A DNA stretch of 64,000 bases, from positions 248,001-312,000 of the forward strand of contig NZ_NIWT01000002.1 in the NCBI RefSeq assembly GCF_002236115.1. Direction: 5' to 3'. The stretch is from Pseudomonas jessenii. GTDB taxonomy: Bacteria; Pseudomonadota; Gammaproteobacteria; Pseudomonadales; Pseudomonadaceae. Below are positions 56,562 through 64,000 of this stretch, in pieces (the stretch's first letter is position 1; each line of letters begins with the position of its first letter). A program made the position numbers and the translations under genes. The notes under the pieces are model-generated. The model worked only from the letters and a program-made list of their open reading frames with translations, was not told the origin of the DNA and ran no database searches.

Positions 56562-56876
56562 TTAAGCGCTGACCTTCAGGCCAACCAACCCGGAAATGAT
56601 CAACGCCACACTCGCCAACCGCACCAGCGCCATGGACTCGCCAAACAGAATGATCCCGGCGATCACCGTGCCTACGGCGCCGACACCGGTCCAGATCGCA
56701 TAGGCCGTACCCAGCGGCAATTCCTTCATCGCAAGGCCGAGCAAACCAAGGCTGATAGCCATGGCCGCAACGGTCAACACAGTGGGGAGCGGGCGGGTGA
56801 AGCCGTCGGTGTATTTGAGGCCGACGGCCCAGCCCACTTCGAACAGGCCGGCGAAAAACAGAATGATCCAGGACAT
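56562..56876 (-). CDS. gdx: Guanidinium exporter, SMR family (SugE/Gdx type)
   Basis: A 104-residue, four-helix small multidrug resistance protein. Glu13 in [20 protein letters not shown] is the conserved proton- and substrate-binding acid; GFTRPLPT and the C-terminal GIILFGES are SugE-type. The Met at 56876 was chosen to begin the family N-terminus. A guanidine-II riboswitch lies just upstream, identifying guanidinium as the likely substrate and inducer. It exports it by proton exchange as a dual-topology dimer, by family knowledge. Confidence 0.93.
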   Translation of the reverse strand: MSWIILFFAGLFEVGWAVGLKYTDGFTRPLPTVLTVAAMAISLGLLGLAMKELPLGTAYAIWTGVGAVGTVIAGIILFGESMALVRLASVALIISGLVGLKVSA

Positions 56877-56894
56877 GAAGACCTCCATCGTCTG

Positions 56895-56949
56895 ACGGGG
56901 TCGTCCCCTGATTAATGACTCGATCGAGCCGCGAGGTCGTCCTCGCGTT
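56895..56949 (-). promoter_or_regulatory. Guanidine-II riboswitch (mini-ykkC)
   Basis: On the minus strand two hairpins each close an ACGA loop: CGCGAGG-ACGA-CCTCGCG at 56947-56930 and GGGG-ACGA-CCCC at 56908-56897, about 20 bases apart and 20 bases before the SMR start. Tandem hairpins with ACGR loops define this riboswitch class, which turns on guanidine exporters when guanidine binds and frees the ribosome site. Confidence 0.9.
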
Positions 56950-56994
56950 GCGCAATATAGTGCCCAGCATTAACCCGGGGATCAAGTTTTCAAC

Positions 56995-57960
56995 TCAGTT
57001 ACTGGCCTGTTGCGCCGCCATTTCCCGATCCTGTTTCTCGCTCATGCGGCGGAAATACGTCGAAAGCAATGCCCCGGAAATGTTGTGCCACACGCTGAAC
57101 AAGGCGCTCGGCACCGCCGCCAGTGGCGAGAAGTGTGCACTCGCCAATGCGGCACCCAATCCGGAGTTCTGCATGCCGACTTCCAGGGCCAGGGACTTGC
57201 GCTGGGCCAGAGGCAGCTTGAACAGGCGCCCGGTGAAGTAGCCCAGCAGGTAGCCGAAGCTGTTGTGCAGCATGACCACGGCCATGATCAACAGACCGGA
57301 CTCTGCGATCTTCGCCTGGCTGGCGGCGACGACTGCGGTGACGATGATCACGATGCTGACCACCGACACCAGCGGCAACACGTCCACGGCATGGCGAACC
57401 TTGTCGCCGAGCACCCGTTGGGCAACCACGCCCAGCACGATCGGCAACAGCACCACTTGCAGGATCGACCAGAACAACTCCATGAACGACACCGGCAACC
57501 AGGCCGAGGCCAGCAGCCAGATCAGGGCTGGGGTCAGCAGCGGGGCGAGAAGGGTGGTGACGGCGGCGATGGCCACCGACAGCGCCAGGTCGCCACGGGC
57601 CAGCCAGGTCATCACGTTCGACGAGGTGCCGCTTGGGCAGCAGCCGACCAGAATCACGCCGACGGCGATTTCCGGCGGCAAGTGGAACATCTGGCAGAGC
57701 AACCACGCCACGCCCGGCATGATCACGAAATGCGCAACCACGCCCAGGGCCACGCGCCAAGGATGGCGAGCGACTTCGGCGAAGTCTTCGAGTTTGAGGG
57801 TCAGGCCCATGCCGAACATCACCAGCCCCAGCAAGGGCACGATGGCGCCTTTTAGGCCGATGAACCATGTCGGCTGCAGAAACGCCACGACAGCGAAAAT
57901 CAGTACCCAGTAAGCGAAGGTGTTGCCGACAAAACGACTTAATGCAGCCAGTGCGCGCAT
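56995..57960 (-). CDS. BASS family sodium symporter (bile acid:sodium symporter-like)
   Basis: A 321-residue membrane protein with nine to ten hydrophobic segments. VMFGMGLTLKLEDFAEVARHPW, VILVGCCPSGTSSNVMTWLARGDLALSVAIA and LEVGMQNSGLGAALASAHFSPLAAVPSALFSVWHNISGALLS are BASS signatures, including the crossover motifs that bind sodium. Bacterial members carry pantoate, pyruvate or other organic acids; the substrate here is open. It is followed on the plus-strand side by the exporter region; a REPIN lies upstream. Confidence 0.93.
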   Translation of the reverse strand: MRALAALSRFVGNTFAYWVLIFAVVAFLQPTWFIGLKGAIVPLLGLVMFGMGLTLKLEDFAEVARHPWRVALGVVAHFVIMPGVAWLLCQMFHLPPEIAVGVILVGCCPSGTSSNVMTWLARGDLALSVAIAAVTTLLAPLLTPALIWLLASAWLPVSFMELFWSILQVVLLPIVLGVVAQRVLGDKVRHAVDVLPLVSVVSIVIIVTAVVAASQAKIAESGLLIMAVVMLHNSFGYLLGYFTGRLFKLPLAQRKSLALEVGMQNSGLGAALASAHFSPLAAVPSALFSVWHNISGALLSTYFRRMSEKQDREMAAQQASN

Positions 57961-57998
57961 GGCCTGATCCTTATTTTAAGTGACTCTACAACCCCCCC

Positions 57999-58083
57999 CT
58001 GTAGGAGCGAGCTCGCTCGCGATGGTGTGTCAGACAAAGAGGGGCTACTGACACTCCAGCGCGAGCGAGCTCGCTCCTACATT
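57999..58083. repeat. REPIN
   Basis: CTGTAGGAGCGAGCTCGCTC (from 57999) and GCGAGCGAGCTCGCTCCTAC (to 58080) inverted. This variant has GAGCTCGC in place of GCTTGCTCGC and is a near-perfect palindrome in each arm. Confidence 0.88.
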
Positions 58084-58098
58084 AGAGATCAAAAGGCG

Positions 58099-59019
58099 TT
58101 AGATCCCCTGAGGAGTCTCTTCGCCACCCAGCGCTTCAACCAACGCCGGCAGGAAATCGCCGAAGGTCAGCATCATCAGGGTGAAGCTGGCGTCCAGTTG
58201 GCCCAGGGCTTCGTCGCCGCCGTCCTGTTCCGCCTGGTCTTGCAGCAGGTCTTCGAACTTCAGGCGCTTGACCACCATTTTGTCGTCGAGGACGAAGGAC
58301 AGTTTGTCCTGCCAGGCCAGGGACAGTTGAGTGACCACTTTGCCGGTGCTCAGGTGCAGCTGGATTTCTTCGCTGGTCAGGTCCTGGCGCTTGCAACGCA
58401 CGATGCCGCCGTCTTCGTGAGTGTCGCGCAGTTCGCACTCGTCCAGCACAAAGAAGTCGTCCGCGGCTTTCTGAGTGGTGACCCACTCGGTCATGGTCGC
58501 GGTCGGGGACATCTTCACGGTCAGCGGGCGCACCGGCAGGGTGCCGATCACTTCGCGCAGGGTCGACAGCAAGTCTTCGGCGCGTTTCGGGCTGGCCGAG
58601 TTGACCAGGATCAGGCCCTGTTTCGGCGCGATGGCGGCGAAGGTCGACGAGCGGCGGATAAAGGCGCGGGGCAGGAAGGCCTGGATGATTTCATCCTTGA
58701 TCTGATCGCGCTCCTTCTTATAGACCTTGCGCATTTGCTCGGCTTCGATCTCTTCGACCTTTTCCTTGACGGCGTCACGCACGACGCTGCCCGGCAAAAT
58801 ACGTTCTTCCTTGCGTGCGGACACCAGCAGGAAGTCACCGCTGACGTGTACCAGTGGTGCATCTTCGCCTTTGCCGAATGGCGCGACGAAACCGTAGGTG
58901 GTCAACTCCTGGCTTGCACATGGGCGCGCCAGTTTGGTGGCCAGTGCAGTTTCCAACGCCTCGGCATCAACAGGCAGATCTTGGGTCAGGCGATAGATAA
59001 GCAGGTTTTTGAACCACAT
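58099..59019 (-). CDS. rdgC: Recombination-associated protein RdgC
   Basis: A 306-residue ring-forming DNA-binding protein that tempers RecA. The start [20 protein letters not shown] at 59019 fits the family; an upstream in-frame ATG at 59043 does not. Motifs: [64 protein letters not shown] and [15 protein letters not shown]. Cytoplasmic. It ends just after a REPIN on the same side and has its own promoter upstream. Confidence 0.96.
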   Translation of the reverse strand: MWFKNLLIYRLTQDLPVDAEALETALATKLARPCASQELTTYGFVAPFGKGEDAPLVHVSGDFLLVSARKEERILPGSVVRDAVKEKVEEIEAEQMRKVYKKERDQIKDEIIQAFLPRAFIRRSSTFAAIAPKQGLILVNSASPKRAEDLLSTLREVIGTLPVRPLTVKMSPTATMTEWVTTQKAADDFFVLDECELRDTHEDGGIVRCKRQDLTSEEIQLHLSTGKVVTQLSLAWQDKLSFVLDDKMVVKRLKFEDLLQDQAEQDGGDEALGQLDASFTLMMLTFGDFLPALVEALGGEETPQGI

Positions 59020-59129
59020 GGGGTGAGTCTCTCCTTTATACAAAGGGGGGCATTATTGTCTTCGCCGTGCCATAGGCCAACCTTTCTCTAAGCCTTTGGA
59101 AGGGCTGAGAAAATTATTTTAAAAAGTGC

Positions 59130-59158
59130 TTGCCAGAGGTTGGGTCGCTCCGTAGAAT
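59130..59158 (+). promoter_or_regulatory. Sigma-70 promoter of the first tRNA pair
   Basis: TTGCCA at 59130-59135, a 17-base spacer, then TAGAAT at 59153-59158, followed by a GC-rich discriminator (GCGCGCC) typical of stable-RNA genes. It is 20 bases before the tRNA-Val 5' end. Confidence 0.8.
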
Positions 59159-59178
59159 GCGCGCCACACCGAAGCGAA

Positions 59179-59254
59179 GGGTGATTAGCTCAGCTGGGAG
59201 AGCGTCTGCCTTACAAGCAGAATGTCGGCGGTTCGATCCCGTCATCACCCACCA
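59179..59254 (+). tRNA. tRNA-Val(TAC), copy 1
   Basis: A 76-base cloverleaf: acceptor GGGTGAT/ATCACCC, anticodon loop CTTACAA with TAC, T-loop GGTTCGATCC, encoded CCA. The anticodon reads valine codons. Confidence 0.97.
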
Positions 59255-59273
59255 TTCGTTTTCAGTGTTACGC

Positions 59274-59350
59274 GCAGCGGTAGTTCAGTCGGTTAGAATA
59301 CCGGCCTGTCACGCCGGGGGTCGCGGGTTCGAGTCCCGTCCGCTGCGCCA
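59274..59350 (+). tRNA. tRNA-Asp(GTC), copy 1
   Basis: A 77-base cloverleaf: acceptor GCAGCGG/CCGCTGC, anticodon loop CTGTCAC with GTC, T-arm GCGGGTTCGAGTCCCGT, encoded CCA. It follows tRNA-Val by 19 bases in one transcript. Confidence 0.97.
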
Positions 59351-59390
59351 TATTCGGTAACCTGGAACACTGAACGCCAGGTCACCACGA

Positions 59391-59418
59391 AAAGCCCGCT
59401 AACGCGGGTTTTTTTCTG
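59391..59418 (+). terminator. Terminator after the first tRNA pair
   Basis: AGCCCGC and GCGGGTT pair around TAAC, followed by a run of T, about 40 bases after tRNA-Asp copy 1. Confidence 0.88.
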
Positions 59419-59496
59419 TTCCAAGTTTGTATGTTGTTCCTGCAGGTTGCATCGTTTCACCGGTTTTTAGATTTTTTTGAAAAAACTTCAAATAAA

Positions 59497-59526
59497 TCAA
59501 CACTTTATAAAAACCTGTGGCATAAT
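59497..59526 (+). promoter_or_regulatory. Separate promoter for the second tRNA pair
   Basis: A likely -10 box CATAAT at 59521-59526 with a weak -35 (TCAACA at 59497-59502, 18-base spacer) and a GC-rich discriminator GTGCCCCGC. The region between the two tRNA pairs is AT-rich and unlike the upstream promoter, so each pair has its own. Confidence 0.6.
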
Positions 59527-59547
59527 GTGCCCCGCAACGAAGGTAAA

Positions 59548-59623
59548 GGGTGATTAGCTCAGCTGGGAGAGCGTCTGCCTTACAAGCAGAATGTCGGCGG
59601 TTCGATCCCGTCATCACCCACCA
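59548..59623 (+). tRNA. tRNA-Val(TAC), copy 2
   Basis: Identical in sequence to copy 1 (76 bases, anticodon TAC, encoded CCA), 369 bases downstream of it. Confidence 0.97.
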
Positions 59624-59638
59624 CTTTCAACGCTACGC

Positions 59639-59715
59639 GCAGCGGTAGTTCAGTCGGTTAGAATACCGGCCTGTCACGCCGGGGGTCGCGGGTTCGAGTC
59701 CCGTCCGCTGCGCCA
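59639..59715 (+). tRNA. tRNA-Asp(GTC), copy 2
   Basis: Identical to copy 1, and the identity continues about 37 bases beyond the gene (through GGTAACCTGGAACACTGAAC and GCCAGGTCACCAC), so the pair was duplicated as a block or kept alike by gene conversion. Confidence 0.97.
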
Positions 59716-59755
59716 TATTCGGTAACCTGGAACACTGAACGCCAGGTCACCACAG

Positions 59756-59782
59756 AAAGCCCGCCTTGTGCGGGCTTTTTGC
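59756..59782 (+). terminator. Terminator after the second tRNA pair
   Basis: AAAGCCCGC (59756-59764) pairs with GCGGGCTTT (59770-59778) around CTTGT, then more T. Confidence 0.92.
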
Positions 59783-59809
59783 TGTCCGGGATTTGGCTTT
59801 CCTCGCTCC

Positions 59810-59907
59810 CCGTAGGAGCGAGCTCGCTCGCGATGCTCGTTAACGATAACGCGTAGATTAGCCAGCGGCGCCCATGGGTTTTTCGCGAGCAAGCTCGCTC
59901 CTACAGT
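59810..59907. repeat. REPIN overlapping the stop of the catalase-like gene
   Basis: CCGTAGGAGCGAGCTCGCTC (from 59810) and GCGAGCAAGCTCGCTCCTAC (59885-59904) inverted. The CTA at 59901-59903 in the right arm is the TAG stop of the minus-strand catalase-like gene. Confidence 0.88.
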
Positions 59908-61037
59908 CCGGCGTTACGGCTGTGCCGGTAGTCGCTGACGGCTTCATACACGGCCTTGCGCAGGCGATTGATCCCGCCAATCGGTCGGTGCGCCTCGACG
60001 CCGAACCAGGGATTGAACGACTGGTTGTCGCATTGCAGGTTCAGCGCCGGTGTATCGAAGTCCTGCGCCGGAACCTTGATCCGCGCCACCGTCTCGAAGG
60101 GCGCATCGCTCTCGCGCCACTCAATGCTGGTGTCTTCAATCGGCATGTACCTGTTGGCGTCCTGTCGCTGGATTTGCAAGGCGAAACACGCAGGCACCCG
60201 GTCGGTCGACAGCTGTTGGTTCAGCGCATTGCGCAGAAAGTTTGGCAGCTTGCGATTCTGTTCCGGCAGGTTGTAGGTCGGGCAGCTATCGGGATCGGGC
60301 ATGACCCGGAACTTCGCATTGGCTTCACCGAATTTGTAGGGGGAAACCGAAAAGTACGTCGTCTGGGTCGGGCTCGACGGGGCAGGGGCCAGTGTCGCCA
60401 GGGCAATGAACAGGTGGCGAACCTGCCAGGTGCGAGGATCCCGGCCGGGGAAGAAGGCCATCATCTTTTTACCGTCGGCCTGGGCGGCGATGTTCTGACG
60501 GTATTCGGCGACATTACTGACAAAGAAGTTCGGGTGGTTGAACATCACAAAGTCCTGTTCGCCTCGGCCCTGCCGGTCGCTCAACAGTTGCTTGCCCGGC
60601 ACATCGAACAGTTTGATCGCCATGCCCCGGGCGTCGCGGATGCTGTCGAACTGCGGGTAGGCATTGCCGTTGGACAGGCGCATTGTCGCTTGCCAGGTTT
60701 TGCCCGGCTCGCTGAACACACCCTGGCGCAGTTCGCCTGGCAGTTCCGGCAGCACCTGAACCTCGGCCTTCACACAGCCATGGGCCTTGGCATGGGCGTC
60801 GCGCAGGTAGCGGGTGCTTTCACGGTGCTGATCGACGATGCGCACGGCGGTCTGGATGATGTCCTGGGTCATCGCCGCTTCGTCGTCCGCAATCAACTCC
60901 TGCGCCGAGACTGGCCCGCGATGCTGCCAGGCAAACCAGGCGCTGGCCAGGGCCCAGCCCAGCACGCCGAGGACCAGTGACCACAGCAACAGCCTGGCGA
61001 GGAAGGCGCCCAGGCGCAGCCAGAGCGTTATCAGCAT
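59901..61037 (-). CDS. Catalase family haem protein, membrane-anchored
   Basis: A 378-residue protein with an N-terminal membrane anchor (about 10-32). The catalase core is recognisable: the distal His lies in LRDAHAKAHGCVKAEVQV (the catalase HAKG-like site), then RDARGMAIKLFD and DFVMFNHPNFFVSN with the Asn/Phe haem pocket. The C-terminal FNPWFGVEAHRPIGGINRLRKAVY is typical of the small catalase-related subfamily paired with di-haem peroxidases. The proximal haem-ligand Tyr motif is not evident, so activity is uncertain. It lies 28 bases after the di-haem gene. Confidence 0.82.
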   Translation of the reverse strand: MLITLWLRLGAFLARLLLWSLVLGVLGWALASAWFAWQHRGPVSAQELIADDEAAMTQDIIQTAVRIVDQHRESTRYLRDAHAKAHGCVKAEVQVLPELPGELRQGVFSEPGKTWQATMRLSNGNAYPQFDSIRDARGMAIKLFDVPGKQLLSDRQGRGEQDFVMFNHPNFFVSNVAEYRQNIAAQADGKKMMAFFPGRDPRTWQVRHLFIALATLAPAPSSPTQTTYFSVSPYKFGEANAKFRVMPDPDSCPTYNLPEQNRKLPNFLRNALNQQLSTDRVPACFALQIQRQDANRYMPIEDTSIEWRESDAPFETVARIKVPAQDFDTPALNLQCDNQSFNPWFGVEAHRPIGGINRLRKAVYEAVSDYRHSRNAGL

Positions 61038-61065
61038 GGGAACGTTCTCCTGACTGAGACAGTGG

Positions 61066-62868
61066 TCATGGCAATTGCGCCTCCAGCGGGCCGCCCAGCA
61101 CTTTCAGATACTCCAGCAATGCCCAGCGTTCTTGCGGTTGCAACCCGCGGCCGATCACGCCATTGCCGAGTTTGCCGGCACGGAATTCATGGCCACTGTT
61201 GTGGTTGCCGGTGATACGCGTGTCGAACAGGAAGCCATTGGCAAAGGCTTCGGTGCGGTAACCGAGGTGTCTCGGGTCGTATTCGAAAGTGCCTTTATAG
61301 AACGTGGTCGCACGCTCATCCTGAGGCGACAGCAGCTGATAAATACTCGGTACCGAACCGTTGTGCAGAAACGGTGGTGTCGCCCATACACCCGCCAATG
61401 GCCTGGCCTTGTACGAACGCAATTCGCGCACTCCGATTGGCAGACCGAAACCGTCCATTTCAGGGCGCTCGGCAGGGGTGACATTGGCGTCTTGATACGC
61501 GCGGCCCTGGACATAGGCGGTGACATAGGCCAGTCCCTTGGCCACGGACATCTTGCTCAGGTCCAGAGGCTCGTCGGGTTTTGGCTCGACATCGAGTTTT
61601 TCCAGTTCGGCCTGCTTCCATTGCAGCGCTGTCAGGTCGAAGCGGTGGTCGGCGATGTTGTTGGCCGCGCCGGGGTCGGTGCCGATGTAATCCACCGGGA
61701 GCATTTTCAGGTGCTGGACGTATCGTCCCTCGCCCTGGGTGGTGCGCGGTACATGGCAACCCGCGCAGTTTTCGGCGAACAAGGCGCGCCCCTGGGCTGC
61801 CAGAGGCTTGTCGACCGCGCCCAACAGATCTTCCGGCCAGGCCGGAGGCGAGAGTCGTTGCAGGGTTTCTTCGATCAGGTGCAGATCGCGCACGCGGACA
61901 CTGGACGGATAGCGGGCATCGCCCATCAGCGGCTGGCCGTTCTTGTCGAAGAAGTTCAGCGTGGCGCCGACGCCCAACGCCTCGCCGATGTTGCGGGCCA
62001 TGGGTTGTTTCGCCGAACCATTCCACTGCACCCATTCGAACGTCCACATGTCCCACAGCTGTGGATAATCGACCGGGGCATTGGCCACGCGGTAGTTGTC
62101 GGGGGAAATCGCATCACCGAAGCTGGCGTTGGCGATGCGCCCGAAGGCGTCTGTGCGACCCGGGCCTTCCTCGGTCGGATAGAGCCCGCGATGGGTGTCG
62201 TTCCAGGCCACTTTGAGGAATGTATCCAGTGAAGATTTGAAATCTTTGCGCAACTGTTGGTGGCGCGTCTCGTAGTCCTGGCCAAGCACGTTGCGTGCGA
62301 AGCGCTCGAATTTCCACGGGTTGTAGTAAGTGGAGGCGAGGCTGGCCACCAGGGCCTGTCCGAAACTGCCGCCTTTGAGCGTAGGAACACTGGACGGCAG
62401 CACATGTTGCGCCGAGCCGCCGTCGATACGCAGGGCTTGACCCTTGAAACGCAGTTCACCGGTGTGGCAGGCCGCGCAGGTGATATCCAGAAACACATCC
62501 GGGCTCCCCGCGTTCTGGTGCCGGGTAAAGCCTGCCGGGAGGTTGCCGGGGTTGTTCGGTGTTGGTGCCTGGCCGGGGTCCACCAGGAAACCGAAGCGGG
62601 CGAGGTATTCGGGGGTGGCGAAGCGTTGTTGCGAGAAGGGCAGTTCGAGGGCAGTGAACCAGTCATAGCGCAAGCCTTTGACCTGAGTGCCCTGGGGCGT
62701 GAAGTAATAAGTATCTCGATCGGCGGCGCTCCATTGCTCCAGGTAATGCACCTGTTGTGCGGGCGACCAGGCCGGCAATTTCGGGTTGGCGACGTAATAA
62801 AGAACCACGGCGATGACCAGCCCGAGCAGTAGTGCGATGAGAATCAGCAAGCGAAAGAAGAGGTGCAA
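61066..62868 (-). CDS. Di-haem cytochrome c peroxidase-like protein
   Basis: A 600-residue protein with an N-terminal signal anchor (about 5-25) and two c-type haem motifs: CAACH in VFLDITCAACHTGELR (about residue 131) and CAGCH in LFAENCAGCHVPRTT (about residue 373). GVWATPPFLHNGSVPSIYQLL near the C-terminus resembles the peroxidase family. It probably uses electrons from the periplasm to reduce peroxide or to oxidise a quinol-derived substrate. It is first of a two-gene unit with the catalase-like gene. Confidence 0.85.
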   Translation of the reverse strand: MHLFFRLLILIALLLGLVIAVVLYYVANPKLPAWSPAQQVHYLEQWSAADRDTYYFTPQGTQVKGLRYDWFTALELPFSQQRFATPEYLARFGFLVDPGQAPTPNNPGNLPAGFTRHQNAGSPDVFLDITCAACHTGELRFKGQALRIDGGSAQHVLPSSVPTLKGGSFGQALVASLASTYYNPWKFERFARNVLGQDYETRHQQLRKDFKSSLDTFLKVAWNDTHRGLYPTEEGPGRTDAFGRIANASFGDAISPDNYRVANAPVDYPQLWDMWTFEWVQWNGSAKQPMARNIGEALGVGATLNFFDKNGQPLMGDARYPSSVRVRDLHLIEETLQRLSPPAWPEDLLGAVDKPLAAQGRALFAENCAGCHVPRTTQGEGRYVQHLKMLPVDYIGTDPGAANNIADHRFDLTALQWKQAELEKLDVEPKPDEPLDLSKMSVAKGLAYVTAYVQGRAYQDANVTPAERPEMDGFGLPIGVRELRSYKARPLAGVWATPPFLHNGSVPSIYQLLSPQDERATTFYKGTFEYDPRHLGYRTEAFANGFLFDTRITGNHNSGHEFRAGKLGNGVIGRGLQPQERWALLEYLKVLGGPLEAQLP

Positions 62869-63138
62869 AATAAACGTCCTTGTCGAATGATCATGCCGTT
62901 ATGCCCGAGCACTCAGGGTGGGGCAAGAGGCCATTACGCCAGATATTGTAGGTTCAGGAATCAGCCTGCGTCGGAACAAGATGAAAGAAGCTTCATCGAC
63001 AGGAATTGTGAAATGCGTTTAAACACCTGAACTTATCAATTGTTTCCGGCTCTCATGCCGGTAGCCATTGGTCGTGGCGGCCTGATAAGCTCGCGGCTTT
63101 ACTCGATTGCCCTTTAGGCGCATGAACAAGGAAATAGC

Positions 63139-63855
63139 ATGAAACAGCATCGGTTGGCGGCGGCGGTAGCCCTGGTTGGCCTGGTACTCGCGGGTTGTGA
63201 TTCGCAGACCAGCGTAGAGCTGAAAACTCCGGCGCAAAAAGCTTCCTACGGCATTGGCCTGAACATGGGCAAGAGCCTGGCTCAGGAAGGCATGGATGAC
63301 CTGGATTCCAAGGCTGTAGCCCAGGGCATCGAAGACGCCGTCGGCAAGAAAGAGCAGAAGCTCAAAGACGAAGAACTGGTCGAGGCGTTCGCCGCACTGC
63401 AAAAGCGTGCCGAAGAGCGCATGGCCAAGATGAGCGAAGAGTCGGCGGCTGCCGGCAAGAAATTCCTCGAAGACAACGCCAAGAAAGCTGGCGTGACCAC
63501 CACCGCTTCGGGCTTGCAGTACGAAGTCGTGCAGAAAGCCGATGGTCCTCAGCCAAAGCCGACTGACGTAGTGACCGTTCACTACACCGGCAAGCTGACC
63601 AATGGCACCGTATTCGACAGCTCCGTCGAGCGCGGCAGCCCGATTGATCTGCCGGTCAGCGGTGTGATCCCGGGTTGGGTCGAAGGCCTGCAACTGATGC
63701 ACGTTGGCGAGAAGTACAAGCTGTACATCCCTGCTGACCTGGCTTACGGTGCTCAAAGCCCAAGCCCGGCGATTCCAGCCAACTCGGTGCTGGTATTCGA
63801 CCTGGAACTGCTGGCCATCAAGGATCCGGCAAAAGAAGACGCCGCTGCCAAGTAA
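63139..63855 (+). CDS. FKBP-type peptidyl-prolyl isomerase lipoprotein (FkpA/Mip-like)
   Basis: A 238-residue envelope foldase. The signal MKQHRLAAAVALVGLVLAGC has lipobox LAGC with the acylated Cys at 20. The N-terminal dimerisation helices (about 30-115, SYGIGLNMGKSLAQEGMDDLD) come next, then the FKBP domain (about 125-228) with VVTVHYTGKLTNGTVFDSSVERG, GVIPGWVEGLQLM and YGAQSPSPAIPANSVLVFDLELL. ATG follows AGGAAATAGC. A terminator follows. Confidence 0.95.
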   Translation: MKQHRLAAAVALVGLVLAGCDSQTSVELKTPAQKASYGIGLNMGKSLAQEGMDDLDSKAVAQGIEDAVGKKEQKLKDEELVEAFAALQKRAEERMAKMSEESAAAGKKFLEDNAKKAGVTTTASGLQYEVVQKADGPQPKPTDVVTVHYTGKLTNGTVFDSSVERGSPIDLPVSGVIPGWVEGLQLMHVGEKYKLYIPADLAYGAQSPSPAIPANSVLVFDLELLAIKDPAKEDAAAK

Positions 63856-63872
63856 CCAGCGCCTGCTTCGAT

Positions 63873-63902
63873 AACAACGCCTCGCTCATGCGGGGCGTTG
63901 TT
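63873..63902 (+). terminator. Weak intrinsic terminator after the FKBP gene
   Basis: AACAACGCC (63873-63881) pairs with GGCGTTGTT (63894-63902), with extra inner pairs. The T-run is short. The remaining 98 bases of the window show no gene. Confidence 0.65.
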
Positions 63903-64000
63903 GCATCTGGCGTTCGGTACGGGTAAACAAAACGAACAGACGCTCTAGGCTGGAGTCTTAGGCATAGTAGTGTTGGCGGTAGACGCACAAGGCCGCCAAG

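Noticed and set aside
56428..56985. A 185-codon minus-strand open frame over the SMR gene
   Set aside because: It reads through the REPIN, the SMR gene in a wrong frame, and the riboswitch; the SMR frame has full family features.
59179..59715. tRNA pair as an integrated-element attachment site
   Set aside because: No integrase gene, no partial tRNA duplicate and ordinary genes on both sides; kept only as a copy-number observation.

Overview
The window is a stretch of Pseudomonas chromosome, most likely from the P. fluorescens group. The evidence is a GC-rich genome, typical Pseudomonas protein sequences and gene order (sdhAB-sucAB-lpd-sucCD-brnQ; purM-purN-DUF3108; a complete cob cluster; marR-MFS-gpx-fadL), and many 80-130 bp paired REP elements (REPINs) with the core GGGAGCGAGCTTGCTCGC, as known from P. 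fluorescens genomes. I found no phage, IS element, CRISPR array or toxin system. It reads as core chromosome with unusually rich RNA-level regulation.

Layout. 1-10.6 kb: TCA-cycle genes sdhA (5' truncated), sdhB, sucA, sucB, lpd, sucC, sucD. Structured leaders lie before sucA and sucC and a strong hairpin before lpd. 10.9-17.9 kb: brnQ, two small membrane proteins, a small lipoprotein, two overlapping hotdog thioesterases, htpG with a sigma-32-like promoter, and a dienelactone hydrolase. 18-20.4 kb: pirin, OsmC-like and DUF3108 proteins. 20.4-25.6 kb: purN/purM, diverging from DUF2066, a PerM/AI-2E permease and hda. 25.8-30 kb: two NlpC/P60 lipoproteins, an O-methyltransferase, a PQQ-sugar-dehydrogenase-like lipoprotein and a hypothetical protein. 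30.1-39.4 kb: a cobalamin riboswitch followed by cobO-cobB-bluB-cobD-cobC-cobQ and cobU-cobT-cobC-cobS, mostly overlapping by about 4 bases (corrin ring amidation, adenosylation, aminopropanol arm and lower-ligand assembly). 39.5-44.6 kb: an autoregulated marR, an MFS gene with an apparent frameshift near its start, a 40-aa membrane micro-ORF, a Cys-type glutathione peroxidase, a FadL-family porin and two small conserved proteins. 44.6-45.6 kb: a gene-poor kilobase with DnaA-box-like sequences. 45.6-51 kb: a Sel1-like protein, rmuC and a CbrA-like sodium-symporter/hybrid kinase. 51.3-58 kb: a tetR/MFS pair, a TDT exporter, an MFS-PlsC fusion, a guanidinium exporter behind a guanidine-II riboswitch, and a BASS transporter. 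58-64 kb: rdgC, a duplicated tRNA-Val/tRNA-Asp pair, a catalase-like protein beside a di-haem peroxidase, and an FKBP lipoprotein.

The points most worth a second look are the mutually exclusive hairpins before sucC, the MFS frameshift flanked by marR operators, the 16-bp inverted repeat that buries the ribosome site of the tetR-linked MFS gene, REP sequences forming the 3' ends of cobB and other genes, a 123-bp tandem duplication that includes the pirin gene end, and the DnaA-box cluster. Function calls rest on sequence recognition alone; no search was run.
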